Shown: positions 45,775-55,678, counted from the stretch's first letter. The stretch is 64,000 nt of DNA from Caulobacter zeae (GCF_002858925.1 NZ_PJRS01000023.1:1-64000); one strand, 5' to 3'. Numbers and translations are program-made. Notes: generated by a model from the letters alone, not told the origin.

Positions 45775-46398
45775 CTACTTGCTCGCCGCAGCGATGGCGG
45801 CGTCCAGCTGGGCCAGCGGAGCCTCGCCGCCTTCGTCGTTCAGCTTCTTGCCGTTGATGACGAAGGTCGGGGTCCCCTTGATGTCGGTTTCCTTGGAGTA
45901 GCGCTCGATGCGGTCGTTGAGGGCCTTCAGGGCCTTCTCGTCGCTGACGCAGGCGTCGAACTGCTGTTCGTTCAGGCCCGACGACTGGGCGATGCGCAGC
46001 AGCACGCCGCGATAGTCGCCGGTGGTGAACATCTCTTCCTGCGAGCGGTAGACCGAGTCCAGCACCGAGAAATACTTGTCCTTGCCGGCGCAGCGGGCCA
46101 GCAGGAACGAGGCGGCGGCCACCTGCGGCGGGGCGGTCAGGAACTCGCGGTAGACGTAGTTCACCTTGCCGGTGTCGATGTACTTCTGCTTGAAGGCCGG
46201 GAACACTTCCTCGTTCCACTTGGCGCAGTGGACGCATGAGGCCGAGGCGTACTCGATGACCGTGACCTTGGCGTTGGGATTGCCCAGGCTCATGTCGTCG
46301 GCCGTGACGGTCGAGCCCGACTTGTTGCAGGCGGACAGGCCGGCGACGCTGGCGACCAGGGTCGCGGCGAGCAGGATCCGGCGAAGGGGCGAGCGCAT
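45775..46398 (-). CDS. DsbA-like thioredoxin-fold lipoprotein
   Basis: A 207-residue protein with a lipoprotein signal: LSAC ends at Cys24, followed by Asn, so it is probably lipidated and outer-membrane directed. The redox pair is C55-V-H-C58 in YASASCVHCAKW, with GTPTFVING as the cis-proline loop. About half the residues match the downstream gene, with which it forms a tandem pair (two bases apart). Likely periplasmic disulfide chemistry at two membrane locations. Confidence 0.92.
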   Translation of the reverse strand: MRSPLRRILLAATLVASVAGLSACNKSGSTVTADDMSLGNPNAKVTVIEYASASCVHCAKWNEEVFPAFKQKYIDTGKVNYVYREFLTAPPQVAAASFLLARCAGKDKYFSVLDSVYRSQEEMFTTGDYRGVLLRIAQSSGLNEQQFDACVSDEKALKALNDRIERYSKETDIKGTPTFVINGKKLNDEGGEAPLAQLDAAIAAASK

Positions 46399-46506
46399 GG
46401 TCGGGTCTTCCTCGAACGTGAACAGTGAAGTTAAGCGCGATTCTTTAGCCGCGTGAAAATGGCGCCGATGAGGCTTTCGCGCATCAGCGGCAACCCGCGA
46501 AGGTTG

Positions 46507-47070
46507 TCAACGCTCGTTGCGCAGCACGCCCCGGCCCAGCTTCAGCAGCGCCTCTTTCAGCGGGCCTTCGGGCTGGTCGGACAGGCTGGAGGCCAGGTCG
46601 CGTTCCTGGGCCGCGTCGAGCGGCGGCCGGCGGCGCGGGCGCGGCGGCGCCGAAGCGGCCGCGGCGACGCGAACGGGCCCCTGGATGATGCGCAGTCGGG
46701 TCACCGCGCCCTTGCCCAGCAAGAGGTCCAGGCGCTGGGTGATCTGGCCGACCTGGTGCTGGATCAGCGAGGCGACCGGGCCGTCGACGCGCAGTTCCAG
46801 CGTGCCGCCCTCGCCGGTGCGGCTCTTGATGATGCGGACGGGCTCGGTGCGGCGGGCCAGGCTCTCGCCGACGATCTCCTTCCAGCGGGCCTGCAGCGCG
46901 CCGGGGCCCTGGCCGTGCTTCTTGTCGAGTTCGCGGATGAACTTGGCCAGGCTCTTGCCGGCCGGCGGGGGCACGCGCATCGGCGGCCGGGTGCGGCGGC
47001 GCGACAGGATCTTCAGGGCCTCGTCGGCCGTGGGCAGCGTGCGGCGATACATTACCCACAATGCTAGCAT
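46507..47070 (-). CDS. DUF721/DciA-like protein
   Basis: A 187-residue protein with the DUF721 domain: LAKFIRELDKKHGQGPGALQARWKEIVGESLARRTEPVRI, then a strand-rich part with LELRVDGPVASLIQHQVGQITQRLDLLLG. DciA proteins of this fold load the DnaB helicase in bacteria lacking DnaC or DnaI; I infer that role here. The start MLALWVMYRR follows GGAGGGGG by five bases. Divergent from mutY with 45 bases between. Confidence 0.83.
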   Translation of the reverse strand: MLALWVMYRRTLPTADEALKILSRRRTRPPMRVPPPAGKSLAKFIRELDKKHGQGPGALQARWKEIVGESLARRTEPVRIIKSRTGEGGTLELRVDGPVASLIQHQVGQITQRLDLLLGKGAVTRLRIIQGPVRVAAAASAPPRPRRRPPLDAAQERDLASSLSDQPEGPLKEALLKLGRGVLRNER

Positions 47071-47115
47071 GTCCCCCTCCCCTCGCGCGCGCGGATTTGC
47101 GATAGGAGGCGGACA

Positions 47116-48168
47116 ATGACCGACGTCGCCGCGATCCGCTCCGCACTGCTTTCCTGGTACGACCGCGAGGCGCGGGTGCTGCCGTGGCGAACCGGCCCCG
47201 CCGCCGGCGCCATGGGCCTGCGCAGCGACCCCTACCGGGTGTGGCTGTCGGAGGTGATGCTGCAACAGACCACGGTGCCGCACGCCACGCCCTATTTCCT
47301 GGCCTTCACCCAGCGCTGGCCCACCGTCGAGGCCCTGGCGGCCGAGCAGGACGGCGAGCTGATGGCCGCCTGGGCGGGCCTTGGCTACTACGCCCGGGCC
47401 CGCAACCTCTTGGCCTGCGCCCGGGCGGTGGCCGGCCAGCACGGCGGCGAGTTCCCGGGCACGGAAGAAGGCCTGCTGGCCCTGCCGGGCGTGGGCGCCT
47501 ACACCGCCGCGGCCGTAGCGGCCATCGCCTTCGACCGGGCGGCCAACGTCGTCGACGGCAATGTCGAGCGGGTGATGGCGCGGCTGTTCGCGGTGGAGAC
47601 GCCGCTGCCCGACGCCAAGCCCGAACTCAAGCGCCTGGCGGGCCTGCTGGTCACCGACGAGCGGCCGGGCGACTGGGCCCAGGCGCTGATGGACCTGGGC
47701 GCCACCGTCTGCAAGCCCAAGGCCCCGCTGTGCGACCGCTGCCCGGTCGAGCCGTTCTGCGCGGCCAAGGCCAAGGGCGCGCCCGAGACCTGGCCGCGCC
47801 GCACCAAGAAGGCCGACCGCCCGCGCCGCCATGGCGTGGCCTATATCGTCAGCCGCCGGGGCGAGACGGCCCTGGTGCGGCGTCCGGACAAGGGCCTCTT
47901 GGGCGGCATGCTGGGCCTGCCGACCTCGGACTGGCGCGACCGCCCGTGGAGCGACGACGAAGCCGCCCGCGCCGCCCCGATCCTGGCCCCCTGGCGCGAC
48001 CTGGGCGCGGTGGAGCACGTCTTCACCCACTTCTCCCTGACCCTGCGGGTGATGGTCGCCGAGGCCGACGTCGCCGGCGACTTCGTTTGGACCCCGCACG
48101 AGGGCCTGACCGCCCTGCCCAGCGTGTTCCTGAAAGCGGCCCGGGCCGGGCTGGAGCGGTTGGTTTAG
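47116..48168 (+). CDS. mutY: A/G-specific adenine DNA glycosylase
   Basis: Removes adenine mispaired with 8-oxoguanine. The 350-residue protein has the helix-hairpin-helix region LPGVGAYTAAAVAAIAFDRAANVVDGNVERV with its catalytic Asp, the catalytic Glu in SEVMLQQT, the [4Fe-4S] cysteines in CKPKAPLCDRCPVEPFC and a C-terminal Nudix-like domain that reads 8-oxoG. A short insertion (GPAAGAMGLRS) follows the PWRT motif. AGGAGG lies just before the ATG. Confidence 0.96.
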   Translation: MTDVAAIRSALLSWYDREARVLPWRTGPAAGAMGLRSDPYRVWLSEVMLQQTTVPHATPYFLAFTQRWPTVEALAAEQDGELMAAWAGLGYYARARNLLACARAVAGQHGGEFPGTEEGLLALPGVGAYTAAAVAAIAFDRAANVVDGNVERVMARLFAVETPLPDAKPELKRLAGLLVTDERPGDWAQALMDLGATVCKPKAPLCDRCPVEPFCAAKAKGAPETWPRRTKKADRPRRHGVAYIVSRRGETALVRRPDKGLLGGMLGLPTSDWRDRPWSDDEAARAAPILAPWRDLGAVEHVFTHFSLTLRVMVAEADVAGDFVWTPHEGLTALPSVFLKAARAGLERLV

Positions 48169-48299
48169 GAACCTCCCCCACAGGGGGAGGTCCCCTTGCG
48201 CGCCCGCCTGCTCAAATCCCGAATATTGACTTCACATCCCATCATGCGAGCAATACGCCCCGACAAGGGCGGTGAACGCCCGGCATCGGGAGACCCGGC

Positions 48300-49700
48300 A
48301 TGGCTATCGTTCAGACCACCCGGCGGACGGCGCTGGGCGTAGGCGTCCTCGCCCCGCTGATCCCCGGCCTGGCCTTGGCCCGCCCCCTTCCCCGCAAGCT
48401 GGTGCGCCCGACCGCGCCGTTCGACATGCCCTCGATCGGCGTGCCGAACTTCTCGGGCGCCAGGCGCTTCCCCATCACCGAGTTCGGCGCCGACCAGGGC
48501 GACCAGGGCAAGACCAGCGCCGCCATCTCCGCGGCGATCACGGCGGCCAACGCCGCCGGCGCGGGCGTGGTCGTGATCCCCGAGGGGACCTGGCCGACCG
48601 GCAAGGTGCATCTGAAGAGCAACGTCGCCCTGCACCTGGCCAAGGGCGCCACCCTGCTGTTCTCCGAAAAGCCCGCCGACTACCTGCCGGCCGTCCAGAC
48701 GACGTGGGAGGGCCTGGAATGCTGGAACTATTCGCCGCTGGTCTACGCCTTCGACTGCGAGAACGTGGCGATCACCGGCCCCGGCCGGCTGAAGGCGAAA
48801 CTCGACGTCTGGCGCGAGTGGTACAAGCGGCCCAAGCCGCACATGGACGCCCTGCTGGCGCTCTACCATCAGGCCGCCAGGGGCGAACCGGTCAGCGAGC
48901 GCCGGATGACGGCCGGCGAGGCCAATCTTCGCCCGCAGTTCATCCAGTTCAACCGCTGCCGCCACGTATTGATCGAGGACGTCAGCATCGAGGACAGCCC
49001 GTTCTGGGTGATCCACCCGTTCCTCTGCACCGACGCGGTCATCCGGCGGGTGAAGATCCGCGCCCACGGCCACAACAACGACGGCGTCGACCCGGAGATG
49101 AGCCAGAACGTGCTGATCGAGGACTGCGTGTTCGACCAGGGCGACGACGCGGTGTCGGTGAAGTCGGGCCGCGACCAGGACGCCTGGCGCTTAGGGGTTC
49201 CCACCCGCAACGTCGTCATGCGCGACTGCAAGATCAGGAACGGCCACCAGCTGATGGCCGTGGGCAGCGAGCTGTCGGCGGGGATAGAGAACGTCTTCGT
49301 CGACAACTGCCACTTCGTCGGCGACGGGAAGGGCGAGGACGGCTGGGCCGTGCCGATCGCCAACCTGCTGTTCGTCAAGACCAACGAGCGGCGCGGCGGG
49401 TTCGTGCGCAACATCCACATGCGCAATGTCAGCGCCACGAAGATCGCCGGCAGCGTGCTCGCGATCGACACCGACGTACTCTACCAGTGGCGCACCCTGG
49501 TCCCGACCTACGAGCGGCGGCTCACCGCGATCGAGGGCCTGCGGGTCAGCGACGTGCGGGTCGAGGAGGCCGGCTCGGTGTGCAGCATCAAGGGCGAGAA
49601 GGACCTGCCGGTGCGCGACGTGCGGCTGCGCCGGGTCACGGCCGGCAAGGTGGCCGGGCCGGTGACGACGGAGAACGTGGCGGGGTTCAATATAACCTAA
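48300..49700 (+). CDS. glycoside hydrolase family 28 (polygalacturonase-like)
   Basis: A 466-residue right-handed beta-helix enzyme. The N-terminus, TTRRTALGVGVLAPLIPG, fits a twin-arginine signal, so it is probably exported folded. GH28 landmarks are NNDGVDPEMS with the N-x-D pair, DQGDDAVSVKSG with the catalytic Asp pair, GHQLMAVGSE where canonical enzymes have GHG, and VKTNERRGG in place of RIKT. It most likely hydrolyses a pectic or rhamnose-type substrate. It stands alone; no pectin-uptake gene is nearby. GGGAGA precedes the ATG. Confidence 0.9.
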   Translation: MAIVQTTRRTALGVGVLAPLIPGLALARPLPRKLVRPTAPFDMPSIGVPNFSGARRFPITEFGADQGDQGKTSAAISAAITAANAAGAGVVVIPEGTWPTGKVHLKSNVALHLAKGATLLFSEKPADYLPAVQTTWEGLECWNYSPLVYAFDCENVAITGPGRLKAKLDVWREWYKRPKPHMDALLALYHQAARGEPVSERRMTAGEANLRPQFIQFNRCRHVLIEDVSIEDSPFWVIHPFLCTDAVIRRVKIRAHGHNNDGVDPEMSQNVLIEDCVFDQGDDAVSVKSGRDQDAWRLGVPTRNVVMRDCKIRNGHQLMAVGSELSAGIENVFVDNCHFVGDGKGEDGWAVPIANLLFVKTNERRGGFVRNIHMRNVSATKIAGSVLAIDTDVLYQWRTLVPTYERRLTAIEGLRVSDVRVEEAGSVCSIKGEKDLPVRDVRLRRVTAGKVAGPVTTENVAGFNIT

Positions 49701-49820
49701 TCCCTCCCCCTCGATGGGGGAGGGGCAGGGGTGGGGGTGGCCGCGGCGGTTAGGCTGGCCCCAGGTCTTGAACCGCTGTCACCCCCATCCCCGGCCCTTC
49801 CCCCATCAAAGGGGGAAGGG
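49701..49820. repeat. family B inverted repeat between GH28 and argS
   Basis: ccctccccctcgatgggggag and ccttcccccatcaaaggggg flank a spacer of about 40 bases, each arm a hairpin. It starts at the GH28 stop codon and reaches to within about 45 bases of the argS stop. Confidence 0.85.
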
Positions 49821-49831
49821 AGAAGAGAAGA

Positions 49832-49850
49832 GCGGGCCGATCAGGCCCGC
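49832..49850 (-). terminator. likely argS transcript end
   Basis: Stem GCGGGCC / GGCCCGC with a five-base loop, 14 bases beyond argS. The downstream part is TCTTCTCTTC, pyrimidine-rich but not a T run, so the efficiency is uncertain. Confidence 0.5.
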
Positions 49851-49863
49851 CCCTCCCCTGGTC

Positions 49864-51705
49864 CTACATCCGCTCGGGCGTTTCCACGCCCAGCAGGTCG
49901 AGCGCCAGCTCCAGCTGCTTCAGCGCCGTCTGGGCCAGGGTCAGGCGCGAGGCGCGCACGGCCGGGTCTTCGGCGCTCAGGATCGGGCAGGCGGCGTAGA
50001 ACTTCGAGAAGCCCTGGGCCAGCTTGTAGGCGTGCTCGGCCACGAAGTTGGGGGCCTTCTTGTCGTAGGCCTCGCTCAGCGCGCCCTCGAAGGCGTCCAG
50101 CAGCAGGGTCAGGTCGCGTTCGGCCTGCTCGGCGACGATCACCGGGCCGCCTTGCGCGCCCTGGTCGGCGGCCTTGCGCAGGATGCTCTTGATGCGGACG
50201 GTCTGGTACAGCAGGTAAGGACCGGTCTTGCCCTCGAAGCTGGTGAAGCGGTCGAGGTCGAAGACGTAGGAGGTGCCGCGGAAGTTCTGCAGGTCGGCGA
50301 ACTTCAGGGCGGCGACGCCGACCTTGTGCGCGGTCTCCTCGAAGGCTTCCGGCGACAGTTCCGAACCAAGGCCGGCTTCGCGCAGGCGCTCGCGGGCCTT
50401 TTCGCGGGCCATCTCGATCAGGTCGTGCAGCTTCAGAACGCCGCCGGCGCGGGTCTTGAACGGCTTGCCGTCGGCGCCGTTCATGGTGCCGAAGCCGATG
50501 TGCTCCAGGCCGCCCGGCTGGGCGTAGCCGGCCAGGTAGGCGGCGCGGAACACCTGCTCGAAGTGGTCGGCCTGGCGCTGGTCGACGCAGTAGAGGATCA
50601 GGTGCGGGTCGAACGACTGGCGACGATCCAGGATCGTCGCCAGGTCGGTCGTGCCGTACATGGCCGAGCCTTCCGACGAGACCACCAGCAGCGGATCGGG
50701 GCTTTCGACCTCGATCACCGAGCCGTCGGGCAGCTTCTTCTTCTTGGTCTCGCCCGGGCGGGCCACGCGGACGATGCGGGCGCCCTGGTCCTCGACCAGC
50801 AGGCCCTTGTCCTCCAGCTGGCGCACCATCGGCGCGATCAGCGGGTCGGCGTCGCTCTCGCCCTTCCACAGGTCGAAGTCGACGCCCAGGGCGTGGAACT
50901 CGCGTTCCAAGGCCACGCGGCTGACGTCGACGAAGTGCTTCCACAGCAGCCGATAGCCGAAGCGGCCGTTCTGCAGGTCGGCCGTCGCCTTGCGGGCGCG
51001 GTCGCGATACTCGGCGTCTTCCTTGGCGCGCGCGGCGGCGGCCGGATACAGGCGGTCGAGGTCGGCCAGGGTCACCCGGCCGGCGAACTCGGCGCGCACC
51101 TTGGCGGCGTCGGCGTCGGAGAAGTCGCGCGGGGCGTCCGGCAGCTTGTCCATCAGGGCGGAGATGAAGGCGTCCTCGTCCATCACCGCGGTGATGAGCA
51201 GGCCCATCTGGAAGCCCCAGTCGCCGAAGTGGGCGTCGCCCACCACCTGGTCGCCGCGGAAGCGGTACAGGCGCTTGATTGACTCGCCGATGATCGAGGC
51301 GCGCAGGTGGCCCACGTGCATCGGCTTGGCGACGTTGGGGCCGGCATAGTCGACCAGCACCCGGCGCGGATCGGCCAGCAGGCTGGCGCCGGCGCGTTCG
51401 TCGGCGGCGATCTCGTCGGCGCGGGCGGCCAGGGCCGCGGGGCTGACGCGCATGTTGATGAAGCCGACGCCGGCGATCTCGACCGAGGCCAGACGCGGGT
51501 CGGCCTTCAGCTGCTCGACCACCTGGACGGCGATTTCGCGGGGGTTACGCTTGGCGCTCTTGGCCGCGGCGAGTGCGCCGTTGCACTGGAAGTCGGCCAG
51601 GTCGGGCCGGTCGGACGCCGTGACGCGCCCGAAGTCGGGAGACAGTCCGGCGGCCTGGAAAGCGGCCGCGGCCGCCTCGCTCAAGGACCGCTTCAAATCG
51701 TTCAT
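49864..51705 (-). CDS. argS: arginyl-tRNA synthetase
   Basis: Class I synthetase that charges tRNA-Arg. 613 residues: an N-terminal tRNA-contact domain (with [21 protein letters not shown]), HIGH motif as [13 protein letters not shown], and the catalytic [17 protein letters not shown] where ArgRS has no proper KMSKS lysine. The C-terminal helical domain ([22 protein letters not shown]) is typical. Four bases overlap with the preceding secreted-protein gene on the same strand. Confidence 0.97.
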   Translation of the reverse strand: MNDLKRSLSEAAAAAFQAAGLSPDFGRVTASDRPDLADFQCNGALAAAKSAKRNPREIAVQVVEQLKADPRLASVEIAGVGFINMRVSPAALAARADEIAADERAGASLLADPRRVLVDYAGPNVAKPMHVGHLRASIIGESIKRLYRFRGDQVVGDAHFGDWGFQMGLLITAVMDEDAFISALMDKLPDAPRDFSDADAAKVRAEFAGRVTLADLDRLYPAAAARAKEDAEYRDRARKATADLQNGRFGYRLLWKHFVDVSRVALEREFHALGVDFDLWKGESDADPLIAPMVRQLEDKGLLVEDQGARIVRVARPGETKKKKLPDGSVIEVESPDPLLVVSSEGSAMYGTTDLATILDRRQSFDPHLILYCVDQRQADHFEQVFRAAYLAGYAQPGGLEHIGFGTMNGADGKPFKTRAGGVLKLHDLIEMAREKARERLREAGLGSELSPEAFEETAHKVGVAALKFADLQNFRGTSYVFDLDRFTSFEGKTGPYLLYQTVRIKSILRKAADQGAQGGPVIVAEQAERDLTLLLDAFEGALSEAYDKKAPNFVAEHAYKLAQGFSKFYAACPILSAEDPAVRASRLTLAQTALKQLELALDLLGVETPERM

Positions 51706-52403
51706 TGCTTAGGAGGAGTCCCTGCTTGCTGGGCTTGGGCGGCCTGGCCGGCGTTGACGCGGAAGCGCTTGCCGTCGCGGTTGAAGGCGGCCATTTCCGG
51801 GGTGACGTCGAAGCCGATCAGGACTTCGAAATTGCTGCCGCTCGTCGTGGCTTCGGCGCGCGGAATGGTGATGGTCTGCAGCTTCTCGGTGGCGTAGACG
51901 CGGTCGCCGCTGGCCGGGAAGGTGATCGGCAGGTCGAAATATTCCTTGGCCAGCACCGACTTGTTGCGCTCGGTCACGGCCACCCAATAGCGATAGGTCT
52001 TGCGGGTCTCGGTCGCTTCGGGACCGCGGCCCAGGGCGAACAGCACCTCGACCTGCATCTTGATCGGGTCGTTGCTCTTGTAGGCGCAGCCCGAGGACAC
52101 GCCCTGGATCTCGCCGGTGTAGCCGGTGGCGGCGGCGCTTTCCTTGCCGCCCTTGAACTCGACATAGCGGCTGGCGTCGTACAGCACCTTGACGAAGGGG
52201 CACGGGCCGGCGTTGCGCAGCTGGGCCAGCGGAGCCTTGGGCTGGTTCCACTCCTCGTCGCGTTTCTTCTTCTTGGCGCCGCCGTCGTCTTCCTGGCCGC
52301 CGCCCTGGCCGCCGCGGCCGCCCTGGGCGTAGGCGCTGGTGGCGGTGACGGCGATCGACAGGGCCATCAGGGCGCTGAAGGCGACGGAAAGCGTGCGGCG
52401 CAT
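51702..52403 (-). CDS. exported protein of unknown function
   Basis: A 233-residue product with a clear signal peptide ([27 protein letters not shown]), a low-complexity Gly/Gln/Lys part and a strand-rich domain with two cysteines ([19 protein letters not shown] and [26 protein letters not shown]). I do not know the family beyond this conserved [13 protein letters not shown] pattern. Its stop overlaps the argS start by four bases, so it is translated with argS; the pairing has no obvious meaning. Confidence 0.7.
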   Translation of the reverse strand: MRRTLSVAFSALMALSIAVTATSAYAQGGRGGQGGGQEDDGGAKKKKRDEEWNQPKAPLAQLRNAGPCPFVKVLYDASRYVEFKGGKESAAATGYTGEIQGVSSGCAYKSNDPIKMQVEVLFALGRGPEATETRKTYRYWVAVTERNKSVLAKEYFDLPITFPASGDRVYATEKLQTITIPRAEATTSGSNFEVLIGFDVTPEMAAFNRDGKRFRVNAGQAAQAQQAGTPPKQ

Positions 52404-52577
52404 GAAACGTCCGGTTCGAGAAGGATTGCCAGAAAGGGAAAGGCCCCAACCGGCGTCATGCAGCCTGATAAAGGCATATGCGTGACCTCGCAACGGGCGC
52501 ACGTTGCAGCTTGGTCGTCAAAACGCCATGTGCGGCACGTCTGGCGCACGGACGCGCGAACGCTTAGGTTCCGCGCC

Positions 52578-53552
52578 ATGACCACGTCCGCGCCGATCCG
52601 TCCCCCGGTCCGTCCCAAGCTCCGCCTGTTCCTGGCCAGCCCGCGCGGCTTCTGCGCGGGGGTCGACCGGGCCATCCAGATCGTCGAGCGGGCCATCGAG
52701 AAGTTCGGCGCGCCGGTCTATGTGCGCCACGAGATCGTCCACAACCGCCACGTGGTCGATCGCCTCAAGGCCCTGGGCGCGATCTTCATCGAGGAGCTGA
52801 ACGAGGCCCCCGACGACCGCCCGGTGGTGTTCTCGGCCCACGGCGTGCCGAAATCGGTGCCGGCCGAGGCCAAGTCGCGGCAGATGATCTATCTGGACGC
52901 CACCTGCCCGCTGGTCTCCAAGGTCCATGTCGAGGCCCAGAAGCACTTCGACAACGGCCGCGAGATCGTGCTGATCGGCCATGCCGGCCACCCCGAGGTC
53001 GTCGGCACCATGGGCCAGCTGCCCGAGGGCACGGTGGCCCTGATCGAGGACATCGACGACGCGCGCACCTGGCAGCCCAAGGACGCCTCGAACGTGGCCT
53101 TCCTGACCCAGACCACCCTGTCGGTCGACGACACCGCCGACATCGTGGCCATGCTCAAGGAGCGCTTCCCCGGCATCGCCGCGCCGCACAAGGAAGACAT
53201 CTGCTACGCCACCACCAACCGCCAGGACGCGGTGAAGATGCTGGCCGAGGCCTCCGACCTCATTCTGGTGGTCGGCTCGCGCAACTCGTCCAACTCGGTG
53301 CGCCTGAAGGAAGTGGGCCTGAAGGCCGGCGCCAAGGCCGCCTACCTGATCGACGACGCCTCGGGCCTGGACTGGAGCTGGTTCGAGGGCGTTTCGAGCA
53401 TCGGCCTGACCGCCGGCGCATCGGCCCCTGAAGACCTGGTGCAGGGCGTCATCGACGCCATCAGCGGCCATTTCGACCTCGAGATCGAGGAACTGGTCGA
53501 GGCCCGCGAGACGGTGACGTTCAAGCTGCCCCGGCTGCTGACGACGGCTTGA
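52578..53552 (+). CDS. ispH: 4-hydroxy-3-methylbut-2-enyl diphosphate reductase
   Basis: Last step of the MEP isoprenoid pathway: HMBPP to IPP and DMAPP. 324 residues. The three [4Fe-4S] cysteines are C26 ([10 protein letters not shown]), C110 ([11 protein letters not shown]) and C209 ([11 protein letters not shown]); [11 protein letters not shown] and [10 protein letters not shown] are also conserved. Upstream 174 bases are a divergent promoter region. In many alphaproteobacteria ispH is followed by thrB and rnhA; here a toxin-antitoxin pair lies between. Confidence 0.97.
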   Translation: MTTSAPIRPPVRPKLRLFLASPRGFCAGVDRAIQIVERAIEKFGAPVYVRHEIVHNRHVVDRLKALGAIFIEELNEAPDDRPVVFSAHGVPKSVPAEAKSRQMIYLDATCPLVSKVHVEAQKHFDNGREIVLIGHAGHPEVVGTMGQLPEGTVALIEDIDDARTWQPKDASNVAFLTQTTLSVDDTADIVAMLKERFPGIAAPHKEDICYATTNRQDAVKMLAEASDLILVVGSRNSSNSVRLKEVGLKAGAKAAYLIDDASGLDWSWFEGVSSIGLTAGASAPEDLVQGVIDAISGHFDLEIEELVEARETVTFKLPRLLTTA

Positions 53553-53559
53553 TCGGAGG

Positions 53560-53952
53560 TCAGAGCGCGTCAATGACGCGCGGGCGAAGCCAATCGGTAA
53601 GCTCGGAAATGCCGATCTCGCCGGCGGCGACCGCGAACATCGCCTTCGTCGCATCGTCTGGCTCAGCCGTGAGCCAAAGGCCGTTGTCCTCCAGGAACAT
53701 GCCGAGCGTCATGAACGCCGCGCGCTTGTTGCCGTCGATGAAGGGGTGGTTCGACGCGACCGCGACGGCGTAGGTGGCGGCGAGTTCGATCAGATCCGTG
53801 ACGCCCTCATAAGCATGACGGTTCACTGGACGAGCGAGGGCCGAGTTCAAGAGCCCCTGATCCCGTACGCCGCTTGCGCCGCCCGTCTCGGCCAGCACCA
53901 AGTCGTGCCAACGGACCAGCAGCGCCTCGTCGATCCAAACCGGCTCGTTCAT
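53560..53952 (-). CDS. Doc-type toxin (Fic/Doc family)
   Basis: A 130-residue protein with the Doc core motif HPFIDGNKRAAF (His69 active site), preceded by IELAATYAVAVASNHP and starting WIDEALLVRWHDLVLAETGG. Doc toxins phosphorylate EF-Tu and stop translation. The gene follows its antitoxin by six bases and is convergent with ispH, with a seven-base gap. Confidence 0.92.
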   Translation of the reverse strand: MNEPVWIDEALLVRWHDLVLAETGGASGVRDQGLLNSALARPVNRHAYEGVTDLIELAATYAVAVASNHPFIDGNKRAAFMTLGMFLEDNGLWLTAEPDDATKAMFAVAAGEIGISELTDWLRPRVIDAL

Positions 53953-53958
53953 CGGCGA

Positions 53959-54180
53959 TTATTTCGCCAGCGCCTCGAAGGTCGAACGATAGCGTTCGAG
54001 GAAAGCCCGGCCGCGCTCGAAGCGCTCGTCCGTCGATCGCGCCGCCAGCGTGAACGGCCCACCCGCCTTGCCGTCAATGACCAGGGTGTCGCCGGCCTTG
54101 GCGCCGAGCAGGGCAAGCAGTTCTTCGGTCAGCTCGACCTTAACCGCCTCGCCTTGTTGCTCGATCTTGAGTTCGATCAT
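53959..54180 (-). CDS. AbrB-like antitoxin of the Doc pair
   Basis: A 73-residue protein with an N-terminal swapped-hairpin DNA-binding fold of AbrB/SpoVT type (MIELKIEQQGEAVKVELTEELLALLGAKAGDTLVI) and a C-terminal helix (DERFERGRAFLERYRSTFEALAK) that would wrap the toxin. The start is set by AAGGAG 12 bases before the ATG; a longer frame exists but lacks that site. Probably represses its own promoter. Confidence 0.87.
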   Translation of the reverse strand: MIELKIEQQGEAVKVELTEELLALLGAKAGDTLVIDGKAGGPFTLAARSTDERFERGRAFLERYRSTFEALAK

Positions 54181-54190
54181 GGAGCGCTCC
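54181..54190 (-). promoter_or_regulatory. palindrome overlapping the antitoxin ribosome-binding site
   Basis: GGAGCGCTCC is a perfect 10-bp palindrome directly before the antitoxin ATG and covers part of the AAGGAG motif. It could be an operator for autorepression, or it could block the ribosome-binding site. No second copy was found nearby. Confidence 0.35.
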
Positions 54191-54272
54191 TTGCGGCGAA
54201 ACCATAACACGGCCCTCCCGCCGCCGACAGGAGCCGCTTGACCGCCAGCGCGCGGCGCCGCATCCCGCGCCC

Positions 54273-55235
54273 ATGGCCGTCTACACCGACATCACCGACC
54301 AAGAGCTCGAAGCCTTCCTGGCCGAGTACGACCTGGGCGCCCCGGTTGCGTTCAAGGGCATCGCCGAGGGCGTGGAGAACTCCAACTTCCTGCTGGAGAC
54401 GGAGACGGGCCGCTACATCCTGACGGTCTACGAGCGCCGCGCGCGGCCCGAGGACCTGCCCTATTTCCTCGACCTCCTGGGCTGGCTGGCCGATCGCGGC
54501 TACCCGTCGGCGCGGCCGGTTCCCGACAAGGCCGGCAAGACCCTCAAGACCCTGCGCGGCAAGCCGGCCGCCATCGTCGGGTTCATGCCGGGCCTGTCGG
54601 TGCGCAAGCCCAGCCCCGCCCACTGCCGCGAGGCCGGCGAAGGCCTGGCCTGGCTGCACCTGGCCGGCGAAGGCTATGCCGGCCGCCGCGCCAACGACCT
54701 GGGCCAGCCGCACTGGGCCCCGCTGTTCTCCAAGCACCGCCAGGCCGCCGAGGACCTGAAACCGGGCCTTGCCGCGACCATCGACAAGGACCTGGCCGAG
54801 ATGGCCCTGGCCTGGCCGCGCAACCTGCCCACGGGCACGATCCACGCCGACTACTTCCCCGACAACGTCTTCTTCAGGACCGACGGCAAGTTCGCGGCGA
54901 CCATCGACTTCTACTTCGCCTGCGACGACGCCTACGCCTACGACGTGGCCGTGACCCTGAACGCCTGGTGCTTCGAGGCCGACGGCAGCTTCAACGTCAC
55001 CGCCGCCCAAGCCCTGGTCGCCGGCTACGAGCGCCGCCGCCCCCTGAGCCCGGCCGAGCGCGACGCCCTGCCGATGCTGGCGCGCGGCGCGGCCATGCGC
55101 TTCTTCCTGACCCGCCTGGCCGACTGGAACGCCACGCCGGCCGGCGCCCTGGTGCGTCCGAAGGACCCGCTGGAGTACGAGCGCAAGCTGGCCGTCCACC
55201 GCGAGGGCCTGTCGCTGTTCGGGGGCCGCGCGTGA
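54273..55235 (+). CDS. thrB: homoserine kinase (ThrB type II)
   Basis: ATP-dependent phosphorylation of homoserine in threonine synthesis. It is of the aminoglycoside phosphotransferase-like type found in alphaproteobacteria, not the GHMP type. The 320-residue protein begins [22 protein letters not shown], with [20 protein letters not shown] as the glycine loop, catalytic HADYFPDN at 191-198 and [20 protein letters not shown] with Asp212. Its stop overlaps the rnhA start. Confidence 0.95.
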   Translation: MAVYTDITDQELEAFLAEYDLGAPVAFKGIAEGVENSNFLLETETGRYILTVYERRARPEDLPYFLDLLGWLADRGYPSARPVPDKAGKTLKTLRGKPAAIVGFMPGLSVRKPSPAHCREAGEGLAWLHLAGEGYAGRRANDLGQPHWAPLFSKHRQAAEDLKPGLAATIDKDLAEMALAWPRNLPTGTIHADYFPDNVFFRTDGKFAATIDFYFACDDAYAYDVAVTLNAWCFEADGSFNVTAAQALVAGYERRRPLSPAERDALPMLARGAAMRFFLTRLADWNATPAGALVRPKDPLEYERKLAVHREGLSLFGGRA

Positions 55236-55678
55236 CCCCCAAGCTGATCATCTACACCGACGGCGCCTGCCGCGGTAATCCCGGCCCCGGCGGCTGGGGC
55301 GCGGTGCTGATGTACGGCGAAAAGCGCAAGGAGATCTGCGGCGGCGAGCTGGCGACGACCAACAACCGCATGGAGCTGATGGGCGCGATCATGGCGCTCG
55401 AGGCGCTGAACCGCCCGACCAAGGCCGAGCTGCACACCGACAGCCAGTACGTGATGAAGGGCGTCACCCAGTGGATCCCTGGCTGGAAGGCCAAGGGCTG
55501 GAAGACCGCCGACAAGAGCCCGGTCAAGAACGTCGACCTGTGGCAACGCCTGGATGCGGCGCGCCTGCGCCACGAGGTCGACTGGCGCTGGGTCAAGGGC
55601 CACGCCGGCCACGAGCACAACGAACGGGCCGACGAACTGGCCCGCCGCGGCATGGAAGAGACGCTGAAGAAGCGCTGA
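55232..55678 (+). CDS. rnhA: ribonuclease HI
   Basis: Endonuclease that degrades the RNA strand of RNA:DNA hybrids. The 148-residue protein has the four acidic active-site residues in [18 protein letters not shown] (Asp10), [17 protein letters not shown] and [10 protein letters not shown]. The GTG start overlaps the thrB stop by four bases (GTGA), so translation is coupled. Confidence 0.96.
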   Translation: MTPKLIIYTDGACRGNPGPGGWGAVLMYGEKRKEICGGELATTNNRMELMGAIMALEALNRPTKAELHTDSQYVMKGVTQWIPGWKAKGWKTADKSPVKNVDLWQRLDAARLRHEVDWRWVKGHAGHEHNERADELARRGMEETLKKR

